Notes: generated by a model not told the origin, from the letters alone. DNA of 64,000 nucleotides from J027 sp034437655 (GCA_034437655.1 DAOTTU010000055.1:31007-95006); one strand, 5' to 3'. Counted from the stretch's first letter, positions 9,847-19,055 are shown. Numbers and translations are program-made.

Positions 9847-10344
9847 ATGAGTTACCATAAAATCGTTGTTCCCCTTGATGGCAGCGGCTGGGCAACACGA
9901 GCTGTCTCCCATGCAGCACGTATTGCAAAAAATAATGACGCTGAACTGATCTTGCTACACGTTTATCATTCACCGTTAGCCGAGTACCGTGACTCACTTT
10001 CACTGGCGAATCAAACTACTTTGATTGACCAGGAACGCGAACGCATAAAAAACCATCTCATTAGCCTGCGTACCGACCTGCGCAGCCAGGGGGTAAAAGT
10101 GCGGGGCCACATCATTGACGGTCGCGACCCGGCCATTAACATCGTCAAATATGTACTGTCCGAAGGCGCAGACCTCGTCGTGATGTCCACACATGGGCGT
10201 ACCGGGCTGGCTCGCTTCATTTTCGGCAGTGTGGCGCATAAGGTGATGCAGTCGCTGGCTGTGCCCGTGTTATTGGTTCGCCCCGACCAGCCAGAGGAAT
10301 TGGCCGAAGATGCCAGCGATCTCCCATCTGGCGAAGTCTTGTAG
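9847..10344 (+). CDS. universal stress protein, UspA family
   Basis: A 165-residue single-domain Usp. The first strand KIVVPLDGSGWATRAVSHA and the ATP-binding loop STHGRTGLARFIFGSVAHKVM (Gly-x2-Gly-x9-Gly-Ser) are both present, so it is probably of the ATP-binding subclass. A CGGAGG site precedes ATG 9847. The tail after VLLVRPD is short and acidic. Its partner and signal are unknown. Confidence 0.93.
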   Translation: MSYHKIVVPLDGSGWATRAVSHAARIAKNNDAELILLHVYHSPLAEYRDSLSLANQTTLIDQERERIKNHLISLRTDLRSQGVKVRGHIIDGRDPAINIVKYVLSEGADLVVMSTHGRTGLARFIFGSVAHKVMQSLAVPVLLVRPDQPEELAEDASDLPSGEVL

Positions 10345-10361
10345 TGCGGCAACAATACGGT

Positions 10362-11108
10362 TTAGTCCATGCTTTCGCCACCGTCAACATGGATGGTCTG
10401 GCCGGTGATATAGCTGGCGGCGTCTGAACACAAAAATAACACAACATTCGCGACTTCTTCAGGGCTCCCTAACCGACCCTGTGGAATCGCGCTCAAATCG
10501 ATTTGCCCTGCTAACTGGCTTTCCCCCTCAATGTTAGCAGGGCAGATTGCGTTAACGCGGATACCGAGTGCGGCGTATTCGCGGGCAGATTCTTTCGTCA
10601 ACCCAATCATGGCCGCTTTGCTGGTCACATAGGCGACACTGTTTTGACGTGGCAAAGTGTGCCCGGCGGTACTGGCCATATTGATGATCACACCGCCACC
10701 TTCGTCAGCCATAACACGCCCGGCCAGTTGTGTGACGAAGAATGTGCCGTTGATGTTGACATCCATTGAACGTCGCCAGTCCCATTCATCGAGCTTGATC
10801 AGGCTGCTTATTTTTTCGACACCGGCCGCGTTCACCACAATATCTATGCGCTCGAACTCATCGCGCAACGCCTCAATCATTGGGCCGACAAGCAGCTTGT
10901 TGGACACGTCTGCCTGCCAACCGCGTGCAGTCCCGCCTGCTGCAACAATTGTTTCGGCCACATCATCACACTTATCAGGGTTGATGTCTACGACAAAGAC
11001 TGCTGCCCCAGCCTTGCCAAGTGCTAACGCAGTTGACCGACCAACGCCAGCCCCACCCCCTGTTACAAGAGCGACTTTGCCCTGTAAATCCACGTTAAAA
11101 TTTGTCAC
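10362..11108 (-). CDS. short-chain dehydrogenase/reductase (SDR)
   Basis: A 248-residue classical SDR. It has TGGGAGVG for the dinucleotide, VVDINPDK after strand 2 (an acidic residue favouring NAD(H)), VNAAGVE, the catalytic Ser in MASTAGH, the YVTSK Tyr-Lys pair, and the C-terminal GQTIHVDGG typical of 3-oxoacyl-ACP reductase-like and glucose-dehydrogenase-like members. The start is set at GTG 11108 (AAAGG upstream), which gives a normal family length; the frame is open further to 11225 but that would overlap the divergent phosphatase gene. The substrate cannot be told. Confidence 0.88.
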   Translation of the reverse strand: MTNFNVDLQGKVALVTGGGAGVGRSTALALGKAGAAVFVVDINPDKCDDVAETIVAAGGTARGWQADVSNKLLVGPMIEALRDEFERIDIVVNAAGVEKISSLIKLDEWDWRRSMDVNINGTFFVTQLAGRVMADEGGGVIINMASTAGHTLPRQNSVAYVTSKAAMIGLTKESAREYAALGIRVNAICPANIEGESQLAGQIDLSAIPQGRLGSPEEVANVVLFLCSDAASYITGQTIHVDGGESMD

Positions 11109-11152
11109 GATGTTGCTTGCCTTTACCTTCTCAGAGTGTGTTAAACTTATTC

Positions 11153-11161
11153 TGGTATACA
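11153..11161 (+). promoter_or_regulatory. candidate extended -10 promoter of the phosphatase/DUF3090/SCO1664-like operon
   Basis: TGG followed by TATACA at 11156-11161 forms an extended -10 element 33 bases before ATG 11195; the -35 region is weak. Read by eye only. Confidence 0.35.
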
Positions 11162-11194
11162 GTGTCCATTGCTTCAACCATAGAAAGTAACCAA

Positions 11195-11905
11195 ATGGTC
11201 CAATTCCTCCTTGTTCGACACGCAATCAATGAATGGGTTAAAACAGGTAAACTCGCGGGATGGACGCCCGGTGTACACCTCAACGACGACGGCCGTAAGC
11301 AAGCCGAAGCGCTTGGCGAACGCCTGAGTACAGAAAAAATTACTGCGATCTATTCCAGTCCGCTTGAGCGTACGATGGAAACTGCCGAGGCCATCGCCAA
11401 ACACCACCCCGACCTCACTGTGCAACAGGAATCTGGTATTGGTGAGGTACGTTATGGGAAGTGGGAAGGCAAAAAAATCAAGAAGTTGGCCAAGAAAAAA
11501 AAGTGGCAGATTGTACAGCATGTTCCGTCACGGATGACCTTTCCAAAGGGAGAATCCATGCGCGGTACACAAATGCGAGCCGTTGACACTATCGAGAACC
11601 TGTATGCACAATACAAAGACGATGAAAACGCGGTCATTGTGCTGGTGTTTCACGCTGACCTGATCAAGATGGTGGTCGCCCATTATCTGGGTGTGCATCT
11701 GGACTTGTTTCAACGGATTGTCATTTCGCCAGCATCTATTACACGCCTCTTGCTGGACGACGGCCGCCCCTTCCTGGCAACCGTCAACGATACCAGCCAC
11801 AACCCGCCTTTGCCCAAGCCTGAACCCGACGAGGAAGCTGACGAAGACACAGGTGACGAGGTAGAGGATGACGACGATCTTAATGACGAAGAAGACGAAA
11901 ACTAG
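11195..11905 (+). CDS. histidine phosphatase family protein (MSMEG_4193-type phosphomutase-like)
   Basis: A 236-residue branch-1 histidine phosphatase. The catalytic LLVRHA is at the N-terminus, followed by SSPLERTMETA, the acid-containing GEVRYGKWEG and the second active-site His in VFHADLIKMVV. I start at ATG 11195 because the hydrophobic strand MVQFLLVRHA is the family N-terminus. After the catalytic domain there is an unusual, very acidic tail of about 30 residues, almost only Asp and Glu. It begins the three-gene set with DUF3090 (8-base gap) and an SCO1664-like protein, an arrangement known from Actinobacteria. The substrate is unknown; the phosphomutase name is historical. Confidence 0.88.
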   Translation: MVQFLLVRHAINEWVKTGKLAGWTPGVHLNDDGRKQAEALGERLSTEKITAIYSSPLERTMETAEAIAKHHPDLTVQQESGIGEVRYGKWEGKKIKKLAKKKKWQIVQHVPSRMTFPKGESMRGTQMRAVDTIENLYAQYKDDENAVIVLVFHADLIKMVVAHYLGVHLDLFQRIVISPASITRLLLDDGRPFLATVNDTSHNPPLPKPEPDEEADEDTGDEVEDDDDLNDEEDEN

Positions 11906-11913
11906 GAGACCGA

Positions 11914-12432
11914 ATGCCCAATCAGGAAATCGAACTGGATCAGCTAGACTTCATTACTATCGGCACTGTTGGCCCTAAGGGACGACGCCAGTTTAATATC
12001 CAGGCCGGGCAGGGCAGCCAGATCATCACCCTGATCATCGAGAAAGAACAGGCGCGCCAGCTTGCTGATGCAATTGAAGAAATTCTTGATGACCTTCAAA
12101 AACGTGATGACGACACCTTCAAACAGCCGATCATCAACCTCGGGAAATGGGACATGGCGCTCCGTGACCCGGTTGAGCCACAATTTCGTGTTGCTAAGAT
12201 GGGGTTGGGCTATGATGAAGACCGAGACCGTATTATCCTTGTCGCCCAAGAACTCCTGGTCACTGAAGAAGAAGAAGAGGAAGCTGACCCTTTAACCAAC
12301 CGCCCTAGCATTGTCCGCATGTGGGGTACACGTGAACAATACAAAGCCCTCAGTGTGCATTCTTTACAGGTTGTTGACGCAGGTCGTGCGGACCCACGCG
12401 AAAACGGCTATGTCATTTACTACTGGACGTAA
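11914..12432 (+). CDS. DUF3090 family protein
   Basis: A 172-residue protein. The opening pattern FITIGTVGPKGRRQFNIQAGQG and the following EKEQARQLADAIEEIL are the DUF3090 (TIGR03847-type) signature. No catalytic motif is evident; the family is known only by its co-occurrence with the flanking phosphatase and SCO1664-type genes. An AGGAG ribosome site lies inside the end of the upstream gene, so translation is probably coupled. Confidence 0.87.
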   Translation: MPNQEIELDQLDFITIGTVGPKGRRQFNIQAGQGSQIITLIIEKEQARQLADAIEEILDDLQKRDDDTFKQPIINLGKWDMALRDPVEPQFRVAKMGLGYDEDRDRIILVAQELLVTEEEEEEADPLTNRPSIVRMWGTREQYKALSVHSLQVVDAGRADPRENGYVIYYWT

Positions 12433-12456
12433 GACAAGTTTGCCCGGGAAAAAGCC

Positions 12457-13275
12457 ATGAGTACCGAAGACCCACGCCCAAACAACGAGCAAGACCCCGA
12501 CAACAACGCCGCTGGAACCGCTAAAGATGATAACAGCACCATGCAGCACAAAACACTTGGTTTAGAGCGGATTGTCCAACTGCTAGAAAACGGGGAAATC
12601 CTTGAAGAACACGGCCGTCTGCGCTGGTCGTCCAATTACACCACGATCGTCACGTTGAAAGATGACGAGTACGAAACACTGGCTGTGTATAAACCACAAC
12701 GGGGTGAACGCCCGCTCTGGGACTTTCCTGACGGCACACTCTGCTATCGTGAAGTTGCAGCCTATCGTGTGTCGGCTGCGCTGGGCTGGGAAATTGTCGC
12801 GCCAACGGTGTTGCGGACTGGCTCAAAGGGGCTCGGCTCGGTACAGCTATACATCGAACACGACCCACAGGTGAACTATTTTTCACTGACGGACGATTTC
12901 TTGCCACAATTGCAGTTAATGGCGCTGTTCGATGCTATGGTGAACAATGCCGACCGCAAAGGTGGCCATTGTCTGGTAGACCCACGTGGCAAACTGTGGG
13001 GTATTGACCATGGTATCTGCTTCAACGTTGACCCTAAGCTACGCACCGTCATCTGGGACTTCGCCGGGCAACCTATTCCCGAACCACTCGTGCGTGATAT
13101 ACAAGCGTTTTTGGACGATCTCTGCAACAAACAGAGTGCCTACCAGTGCTTGCAGGGATTGCTGAGCGATGTTGAGATGGACGCGGTTATTGGCCGCACA
13201 AAACGCCTTGTTGAAGGCAAAACGTTCCCATTCCCATCAGGTTCTGGACCAAGCTATCCCTGGCCGCCAGTGTGA
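12457..13275 (+). CDS. SCO1664-family protein with lipid-kinase/HipA-like fold
   Basis: A 272-residue protein. After a Gln/Asn-rich, probably disordered first 35 residues come a beta-lobe with a likely nucleotide-contact Lys (LAVYKPQRGE), a conserved REVAAYRVS helix, and a kinase-like catalytic segment MVNNADRKGGH followed by LWGIDHGICF. The spacing of N-x-D-R-K and the D in IDHG resembles PI3/4-kinase and HipA-type catalytic loops. The family (TIGR03843) has no demonstrated activity. It is the third gene of the operon and is followed by a clear terminator. Confidence 0.85.
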   Translation: MSTEDPRPNNEQDPDNNAAGTAKDDNSTMQHKTLGLERIVQLLENGEILEEHGRLRWSSNYTTIVTLKDDEYETLAVYKPQRGERPLWDFPDGTLCYREVAAYRVSAALGWEIVAPTVLRTGSKGLGSVQLYIEHDPQVNYFSLTDDFLPQLQLMALFDAMVNNADRKGGHCLVDPRGKLWGIDHGICFNVDPKLRTVIWDFAGQPIPEPLVRDIQAFLDDLCNKQSAYQCLQGLLSDVEMDAVIGRTKRLVEGKTFPFPSGSGPSYPWPPV

Positions 13276-13315
13276 CCATAGGTGTCAGGTGGTTCACAGC
13301 ATAGCTACTGTCGAT

Positions 13316-13346
13316 AAAGGGTTTGGCGAAATGCTGAACCCTTTTT
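13316..13346 (+). terminator. intrinsic terminator after the SCO1664-like gene
   Basis: An 8-bp perfect stem AAAGGGTT/AACCCTTT (13316-13323 with 13337-13344), 13-base loop, running into five Ts. It closes the trio operon and separates it from the MoxR operon. Confidence 0.75.
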
Positions 13347-13429
13347 CGTTTGTACGGTAGGTATTGTAGAATGGGCACGACTCTACACAAATTAATTTAA
13401 ACCAATCAAGAAAATAGGATCGTTTTTCT

Positions 13430-14371
13430 ATGATTCATGAACTTGCAGCAAAAATACGTGACAATATTCAACAGGTCATCGTTGGCAAAACTGAGGTCAT
13501 CAATCTTGTGATCGCGGCATTGCTCAGCGAAGGACATATTTTGCTTGAAGATGTACCCGGCACGGGCAAAACCACGCTGGCCAAAGCACTTTCTACGTCA
13601 TTAGGATGCAAATTTCAGCGTATTCAATTTACGCCAGACCTGCGCCCCTTTGACGTTACCGGGCTCAACTATTTTAACCAGAAAACCCAGTCTTTTGAAT
13701 TTATGCCCGGTCCTATCATGAGCCAGATCATCCTGGCAGACGAGATCAATCGCGCCACCCCCCGCACCCAGAGCGCATTGCTTGAGGCCATGCAAGAACG
13801 CCAGGTTACGATTGAAAATACCACTCACACCCTTGAACGTCCTTTTTTGGTTATGGCAACCCAGAACCCCATTGAGCTTGAAGGCACGTTCCCCTTGCCA
13901 GAAGCCCAGCAAGACCGCTTCTTGATCCGGCTAGCAGTGGGTTACCCCGACGAACGTGACGAAGTTGCGATGCTACGCCGCTTCCGTAATGATGACCCGG
14001 CGGCCCAACTCGCGGCTGTGACTGATCCCGACGAAATCATGGCTGCAATTCATGATGTACGGCAGGTTCTGGTTGGCGAGGCGGTTGAACGCTATATCGT
14101 TGACATTATCCGCACCACCCGCGATCATAAAGAACTCGATGTTGGGGCCAGCCCCCGTGCCACCCTGGGGCTCTATCGTCTCAGCCAGGCCTGGGCCGCC
14201 ATCGATAACCGTAGCTTCGTTGTGCCAGATGACCCTAAATTTCTCGCGCCATTCATCTTGAATCATCGTGTGATGGTCAGTCAGGAAACCTTGCTGGGGA
14301 ATCGTAGCGTTGAAGACATCATCGAAGCGGTGGTTGCAGATGTGCCTGTTCCGGTTGAAGAAGGTGCGTAA
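13430..14371 (+). CDS. MoxR-family AAA ATPase
   Basis: A 313-residue AAA+ protein. Walker A is PGTGKTTLAKAL, Walker B IILADEINRATPRTQSALLEAM, sensor 1 sits in MATQNPIELEGTFPLPEAQQDRF, and the C-terminal helical lid contains GASPRATLGLYR. MoxR ATPases act as chaperones for vWA-type client proteins. It starts the MoxR - DUF58 - DUF4129 operon (gap of 4 bases to the next gene), the standard order in many phyla. Confidence 0.93.
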   Translation: MIHELAAKIRDNIQQVIVGKTEVINLVIAALLSEGHILLEDVPGTGKTTLAKALSTSLGCKFQRIQFTPDLRPFDVTGLNYFNQKTQSFEFMPGPIMSQIILADEINRATPRTQSALLEAMQERQVTIENTTHTLERPFLVMATQNPIELEGTFPLPEAQQDRFLIRLAVGYPDERDEVAMLRRFRNDDPAAQLAAVTDPDEIMAAIHDVRQVLVGEAVERYIVDIIRTTRDHKELDVGASPRATLGLYRLSQAWAAIDNRSFVVPDDPKFLAPFILNHRVMVSQETLLGNRSVEDIIEAVVADVPVPVEEGA

Positions 14372-14375
14372 TTAA

Positions 14376-15854
14376 ATGGCTGAAGAACGGACGCAAGTCG
14401 AAGCCATACGCGATATTGAAGAACAACGCCGCAAGGAAGTCTCTGAGCAGCAAGCCGGGCTTATTCAACGCCGGGGCGACACTGTCAATGCACTGGTTAA
14501 CAGCCGTTTTATCAGCCTGGCTATTATCGCCTTTGTAGTCGGAATCCTCTTTGAAAATCCAGCCCTCATCGCCTTGTCTGGTTTTTTATCGACCTCAGCG
14601 TTTCTGGCCTGGCTCTGGAGTCGTAATAGTCTCCTTGGGGTGCATTACCAGCGCAAATTTCATCACACCCATGTGTTCCCTGATGAAACCACTGACCTTG
14701 AGATCATTATCGAAAATCGCAAGTGGTTGCCCGTGACCTGGTTGACGGTCGAAGATACATGGCCCCTGCAATTTGCCCCTACAGAAACCGATGTCGTCGT
14801 TGAAAACATGGGCAATCAATTCGATGGCTTGCTCAATAACGCCTATTCGCTGCGCTGGTATGAACGCGTGCGGCGTAACTACACATTGCGTGGACGCACA
14901 CGCGGCATTTACAACGTCGGGCCGGCAGCGCTGTCATCTGGTGACCCGTTCAGCTTGTTTGAGCGCGTGATCGTTACCAACCGCAATCGGCGTGAATATC
15001 TGGTGGTGTATCCCGGGTTTTTGCCCCTCGCAGAAATGGGCTTTCCACTGCATGACCCACTTGGTGACATCCCTGTGCAGCGACGTTTGTACGAAGATAC
15101 CAGCCGTGTGATCGGGATTCGTGACCATGAACCCCACGACACCTTTCGCGACATTCACTGGAAAGCAACGGCGCGGGCAGGAAAGTTACAGTCCAAAATT
15201 TATGAGCCGACACGTGGTGTGAACATTGTACTCGCCGTCAACATTGCCAGTTTTGAACAGTTCTGGCGCGGGGTATGGCCCGAAATGCTGGAATACACGC
15301 TGTCAATGGCAGCGACATTAGGTAAATGGTCAGCCGATAACGACCATGCGTTTGGTATGATCTGTAACGGTGCTTATGCCCGGGCCGACCAGTCGATCCG
15401 CATTCTACCCGGACGCCGCCCCAGCCAGCTAAAATTAGTGCTGGAAGCGCTGGCCGGCATCAAGTATTTCGTAACACGCGAATTCGGTCGCCATATCATC
15501 GAAGAAAGTCCACGCCTCCCTATTGGAGCCACTATCGTCCTGATTACACCCTACGTTAGTGACATGATTCGCCTGTCAAGTTTGCGCCTGAAAGCACATG
15601 GCCGTCGGATAGTGTGGGTGGTGTTAGGCCGTAAAGCCCCAGAGCGTGTCCCCGGCATTCCGCTGCACCATCTGCCAATTCCAATTGCTGAACCAGACTG
15701 GGAAAGTGGACAACTGGCGTCCTTTGACATTGACGAAGAAGCTGAATTTGACCGCCGCTTGACCGCACGCCAACGCTTCTTGCAACAACGTGCCAGCACC
15801 GAAGAAGCTCGCGAAACAACACCTGCGCCTGAAGCTGTAGGAGAAACCTTATGA
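14376..15854 (+). CDS. DUF58 protein
   Basis: A 492-residue protein with a hydrophilic N-terminus, two adjacent membrane helices around 50-90, a beta-rich periplasmic or cytosolic domain, then the DUF58 core with YEDTSRVIGIRDHEP and FRDIHWKATARAGKLQSKIYEP (about 235-285), followed by a vWA-like region. In other bacteria DUF58 proteins are clients of the MoxR ATPase encoded upstream. The stop overlaps the next gene's start (ATGA at 15851-15854), which implies translational coupling. Confidence 0.9.
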   Translation: MAEERTQVEAIRDIEEQRRKEVSEQQAGLIQRRGDTVNALVNSRFISLAIIAFVVGILFENPALIALSGFLSTSAFLAWLWSRNSLLGVHYQRKFHHTHVFPDETTDLEIIIENRKWLPVTWLTVEDTWPLQFAPTETDVVVENMGNQFDGLLNNAYSLRWYERVRRNYTLRGRTRGIYNVGPAALSSGDPFSLFERVIVTNRNRREYLVVYPGFLPLAEMGFPLHDPLGDIPVQRRLYEDTSRVIGIRDHEPHDTFRDIHWKATARAGKLQSKIYEPTRGVNIVLAVNIASFEQFWRGVWPEMLEYTLSMAATLGKWSADNDHAFGMICNGAYARADQSIRILPGRRPSQLKLVLEALAGIKYFVTREFGRHIIEESPRLPIGATIVLITPYVSDMIRLSSLRLKAHGRRIVWVVLGRKAPERVPGIPLHHLPIPIAEPDWESGQLASFDIDEEAEFDRRLTARQRFLQQRASTEEARETTPAPEAVGETL

Positions 15855-17338
15855 CAACTTCGACCATGCCTGCTGCGCCTACGATGGCAGACCGCAGTGT
15901 TGCCGATTGGCGGAGCCTCGTCTTGTTTCTGTCTGTGGTCACTATGGGAGCGCTCTGGCTCGGGCCAGCACTTCAACGAGCGCTGACGTCAAGTATCATG
16001 CAAGACCCTATCCCCATGCCCTTACACCATATGGTGTATATTGTGCTGGGTAATGCTTTATTTGGCCTGTTGCTGCGGCGCATGATGGTTGCCTATCACC
16101 TTGACTTCGTGCAACAGCGCATTCCAGTACTCATCGGTGGCGTCATTGCGGTGTTAACTACGCTAGCACTCTCACCAACGTTGCTTGATGCGGGCAGTGG
16201 CGTTACCTTCGATTTTGCCGCTCAACTTGACATAACTCAGGAGACGACACCGGCCGGCGTGCTGCTCGCGCCGATTGCGCTGGCTAGCTATTCGCGTGGG
16301 TCATCAGCAGGGCGCTATCCGCCTGCGCCAGAAACAGTTACTTTACGCGGTAGACTCGGTATTGCGGTTTTCTTTCTGACAGCACTCGCCAGTGAACGCT
16401 CGATGCAAAGCGACATGGCCGTATTGTTGCCCATGTTCTTTGGTGCCATGCTGCTTGCCAGCGCTATGTCCCGGGCCGCTACGTTAAAACTGAGCAGCGA
16501 AGGGCGTAAACGTCACCTCGGTGGCTCATGGTTCGGTTTTCTGCTGCTCTCTACACTGACGGTCGTGTTGTTGAGCTTGCTAGTATCAGCACTCCTGGGT
16601 GGCGTGAATGAGGAACAGGTCCGGGCGATCCTGGCAATTCCGTTTACGATTGTTATAGGCCTCTTGATTATCGTCACCAGCCCCTTTGCTTATGTGGTTT
16701 CCTATTTGATTGGGCAATTTGATTTCGCTGACGAAGCGCCACCACAAGAAGACATTGTTGCACCCAATCAAGAGACACCGCCTTCTGCCGATAACCCGCA
16801 AATCGACATTGGCGACGAAATCCGCGCCGTGTTTAGTTTCTTAACCGACTCGCTGCTAATTTCAATGGCGTTGATCGCGATAGTGGCTGTTGTGGTGTTC
16901 TGGGTTGCGTTCTTTTTACTGCCAGAAAACCAGAACCTCGATGAAGAAACGCGCGAAGACATTGGTGATCGTGAAAAGGTGGGCAACATTGGCAATGCGC
17001 TGGCCAGGCAATTCCGCAAATTGGGAGATGCGCTAAATAATCTGACGCAGTTCGGTGCCGGGCGTGACCTGTTCGCCGCCTTTACCGTCCGCTGGGCATA
17101 TACTCGCATGGAACGGATGGGTAAAAAGCGCGGTTTTCCACGCATTAAGTCGCAAACGCCCTATGAATACCAGACGCAATTGCATCAAGCATTCCCGGGC
17201 GGCGGTTCCAGCGTAAAGACGATTACCAATGCATATGTAGCGATTCGCTACGGTGAAGTGCCAGAAAATGAACAGGAATTGAATGCTGTTCGTGATGCGC
17301 TTGACCATCTGAAGACACTCAGCGCCAGCTCCAAATAA
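15851..17338 (+). CDS. multi-spanning membrane protein with C-terminal DUF4129
   Basis: A 495-residue protein. The N-terminal two thirds hold about eight membrane helices; one more helix lies at about 335-358, after a soluble loop rich in Pro, Glu and Asp. The last 100 residues are the DUF4129 module (RMGKKRGFPRIKSQTPYEY, then ITNAYVAIRYGE). In many MoxR operons DUF4129 is the tail of a transglutaminase-core protein (DUF3488/TgpA type). Here I see no transglutaminase Cys-His-Asp core, so it appears to be the stand-alone tail on a membrane scaffold. Last gene of the operon. Confidence 0.82.
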   Translation: MTTSTMPAAPTMADRSVADWRSLVLFLSVVTMGALWLGPALQRALTSSIMQDPIPMPLHHMVYIVLGNALFGLLLRRMMVAYHLDFVQQRIPVLIGGVIAVLTTLALSPTLLDAGSGVTFDFAAQLDITQETTPAGVLLAPIALASYSRGSSAGRYPPAPETVTLRGRLGIAVFFLTALASERSMQSDMAVLLPMFFGAMLLASAMSRAATLKLSSEGRKRHLGGSWFGFLLLSTLTVVLLSLLVSALLGGVNEEQVRAILAIPFTIVIGLLIIVTSPFAYVVSYLIGQFDFADEAPPQEDIVAPNQETPPSADNPQIDIGDEIRAVFSFLTDSLLISMALIAIVAVVVFWVAFFLLPENQNLDEETREDIGDREKVGNIGNALARQFRKLGDALNNLTQFGAGRDLFAAFTVRWAYTRMERMGKKRGFPRIKSQTPYEYQTQLHQAFPGGGSSVKTITNAYVAIRYGEVPENEQELNAVRDALDHLKTLSASSK

Positions 17339-17420
17339 GCAACCATAACCACAAAGGCGGCCGTACCGTGCAACAGTACAAGCCACCTCACCGGTAATAC
17401 TCTCAAAGCCGTGATTCTCG

Positions 17421-19055
17421 CTAACTTGTGGCCGCCGCGCGATTATTACGGCTGATGTAGCCTTCGTAGTCGTAATAGTAGTATTGATAGAGCATGGCAC
17501 GCCCAGAGATAGCGTTCAGGACGATACCAATTGGTGGGTTTTCAATCTGAAGAAACTGGTCAATTGTGCGTTGCAGTTGGGTACGGTGCGTTTTGCCAGC
17601 TTCAACAACAACAACTGGGGCAGCATCAGTACGCGAACTGATCGCCAGACTATCTACCACCGCATTTACAGGCGGCGAGTCAAAGACAATCATATCTACG
17701 CCTTCTGCTTCCAGTGAGGCACATAGAATGTTGAGATGTTCGAGCCCGAAAAGCTGAGAGGGGTTCGACGGCCGAGGTCCCGTTGTGATGATCTTTAGAT
17801 TTGGGTCATCGGTATCTTTGATAATTGCCGCCAATTGTTCCCAGGTATAGAGGTCTTCTGGTAGCGGCTGTTTGAAGATACTGCTAAGCCCGACACGATT
17901 GTCTGCCTCAAAGAATTTGTGTACCTGTGGACGATAGAAGTCGGCGTCAATGAGTACAGTGAACAGTTGGTGTTCAGCGAAAGCCGCTGCAGTATTGCCA
18001 GCCGTAACCGTTTTACCTTCACCCATTCGGGAACTGGTAACAATCAGGCGACGTGGTGCAGACTCACCCGAACCAAACAAAAGGTTTGTACGCATTGAAC
18101 GATACGCCTGCACGGGTGATGAATTAGGCGCTGTGATGACGACGAGCTTTTCCCGATAGCTGGCATTTTTCTTACCAAACTGCGGTATACCTGCCAGTAC
18201 GGGTAAGTCTGTCGCTCCACGCAAGTCGCTTGGCGAACGCATCGTATCGTCAAAATACTCATAAACTGCGACGAGACCCCCTGCCAGTATCAGACCAACA
18301 ATACCAGCAATGAGCGCTTGCCGTTCGGCATTGTTCGGTATTGGTGCTTGCGGTACCTGTGCAGTTTCCACAACACTCAAGGTATTTGTCGCAAGACGGA
18401 AGTTATTCAATATAAGGGTGTAATTCGTTATGATCTGACGCGAATCAATAATCTGCTGGTTTAACTGATCTCGCCGCGCACGCTGCTCGTCCACATCTGG
18501 TGCGTCAGGGTTGTTCTCAATGTACCCATTAATAACTTGAACTTCACTGCGTAGTCCATCAATTTCCTCATTAAGGAGGTCAATATCATCTTCAATCTGC
18601 TCCCGACGTTCAGCATCATCCGGGTTCAGTGCTGTCGGACTCGACGCGATTAGCTGAGTGGCAACTTCATTCGCAATGCTGGCGGCCAATACAGGACTTT
18701 GATTGGTCACGGTAATCTCCAGTAGTGAGGTTTCTTCGACAATCGAGGTTCTAATTTGCCCCCGAAGTGCCCCGGGATTAATGTTTAACCCTAAGCTCTC
18801 TACAGTGGCCTCCAGAATAGGCCGCACAGTTACCAAATTTGAATATGTCAGTGCAAGTTGATTACTGGTGAAAATCTCATTCCCACCTGGATTGGGATCC
18901 TGCGTGTAACCACCAATAAATAATCTGGTCTGAGCCCGATAGACAGATGGATTATTACTAACATTGATATAGGTCACACCGGCTGCAATGGCTGCAAAAA
19001 TTATAAACAACCACCACCAGCGCACACCAATGTAAATTGCGTATCGAAGTTCCAA
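17421..19055 (-). CDS. polysaccharide-type tyrosine autokinase (Wzz domain plus BY-kinase)
   Basis: A 544-residue fusion of a chain-length regulator and a bacterial tyrosine kinase. Membrane helix 1 is at about 14-31, the extracytoplasmic Wzz domain with a coiled-coil stretch about 145-210, and helix 2 about 247-267. The kinase has Walker A SSRMGEGKTV (341-350), Walker A' VLIDADFYRP (367-375) and Walker B MIVFDSPP (455-462). The C-terminus has a tyrosine cluster (Y523, Y525-528, Y530, Y533), the expected autophosphorylation tail. It would control export or polymerisation of an exopolysaccharide, but no Wzx, Wzy, Wza or glycosyltransferase cluster adjoins it in this window. Confidence 0.92.
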   Translation of the reverse strand: MELRYAIYIGVRWWWLFIIFAAIAAGVTYINVSNNPSVYRAQTRLFIGGYTQDPNPGGNEIFTSNQLALTYSNLVTVRPILEATVESLGLNINPGALRGQIRTSIVEETSLLEITVTNQSPVLAASIANEVATQLIASSPTALNPDDAERREQIEDDIDLLNEEIDGLRSEVQVINGYIENNPDAPDVDEQRARRDQLNQQIIDSRQIITNYTLILNNFRLATNTLSVVETAQVPQAPIPNNAERQALIAGIVGLILAGGLVAVYEYFDDTMRSPSDLRGATDLPVLAGIPQFGKKNASYREKLVVITAPNSSPVQAYRSMRTNLLFGSGESAPRRLIVTSSRMGEGKTVTAGNTAAAFAEHQLFTVLIDADFYRPQVHKFFEADNRVGLSSIFKQPLPEDLYTWEQLAAIIKDTDDPNLKIITTGPRPSNPSQLFGLEHLNILCASLEAEGVDMIVFDSPPVNAVVDSLAISSRTDAAPVVVVEAGKTHRTQLQRTIDQFLQIENPPIGIVLNAISGRAMLYQYYYYDYEGYISRNNRAAATS

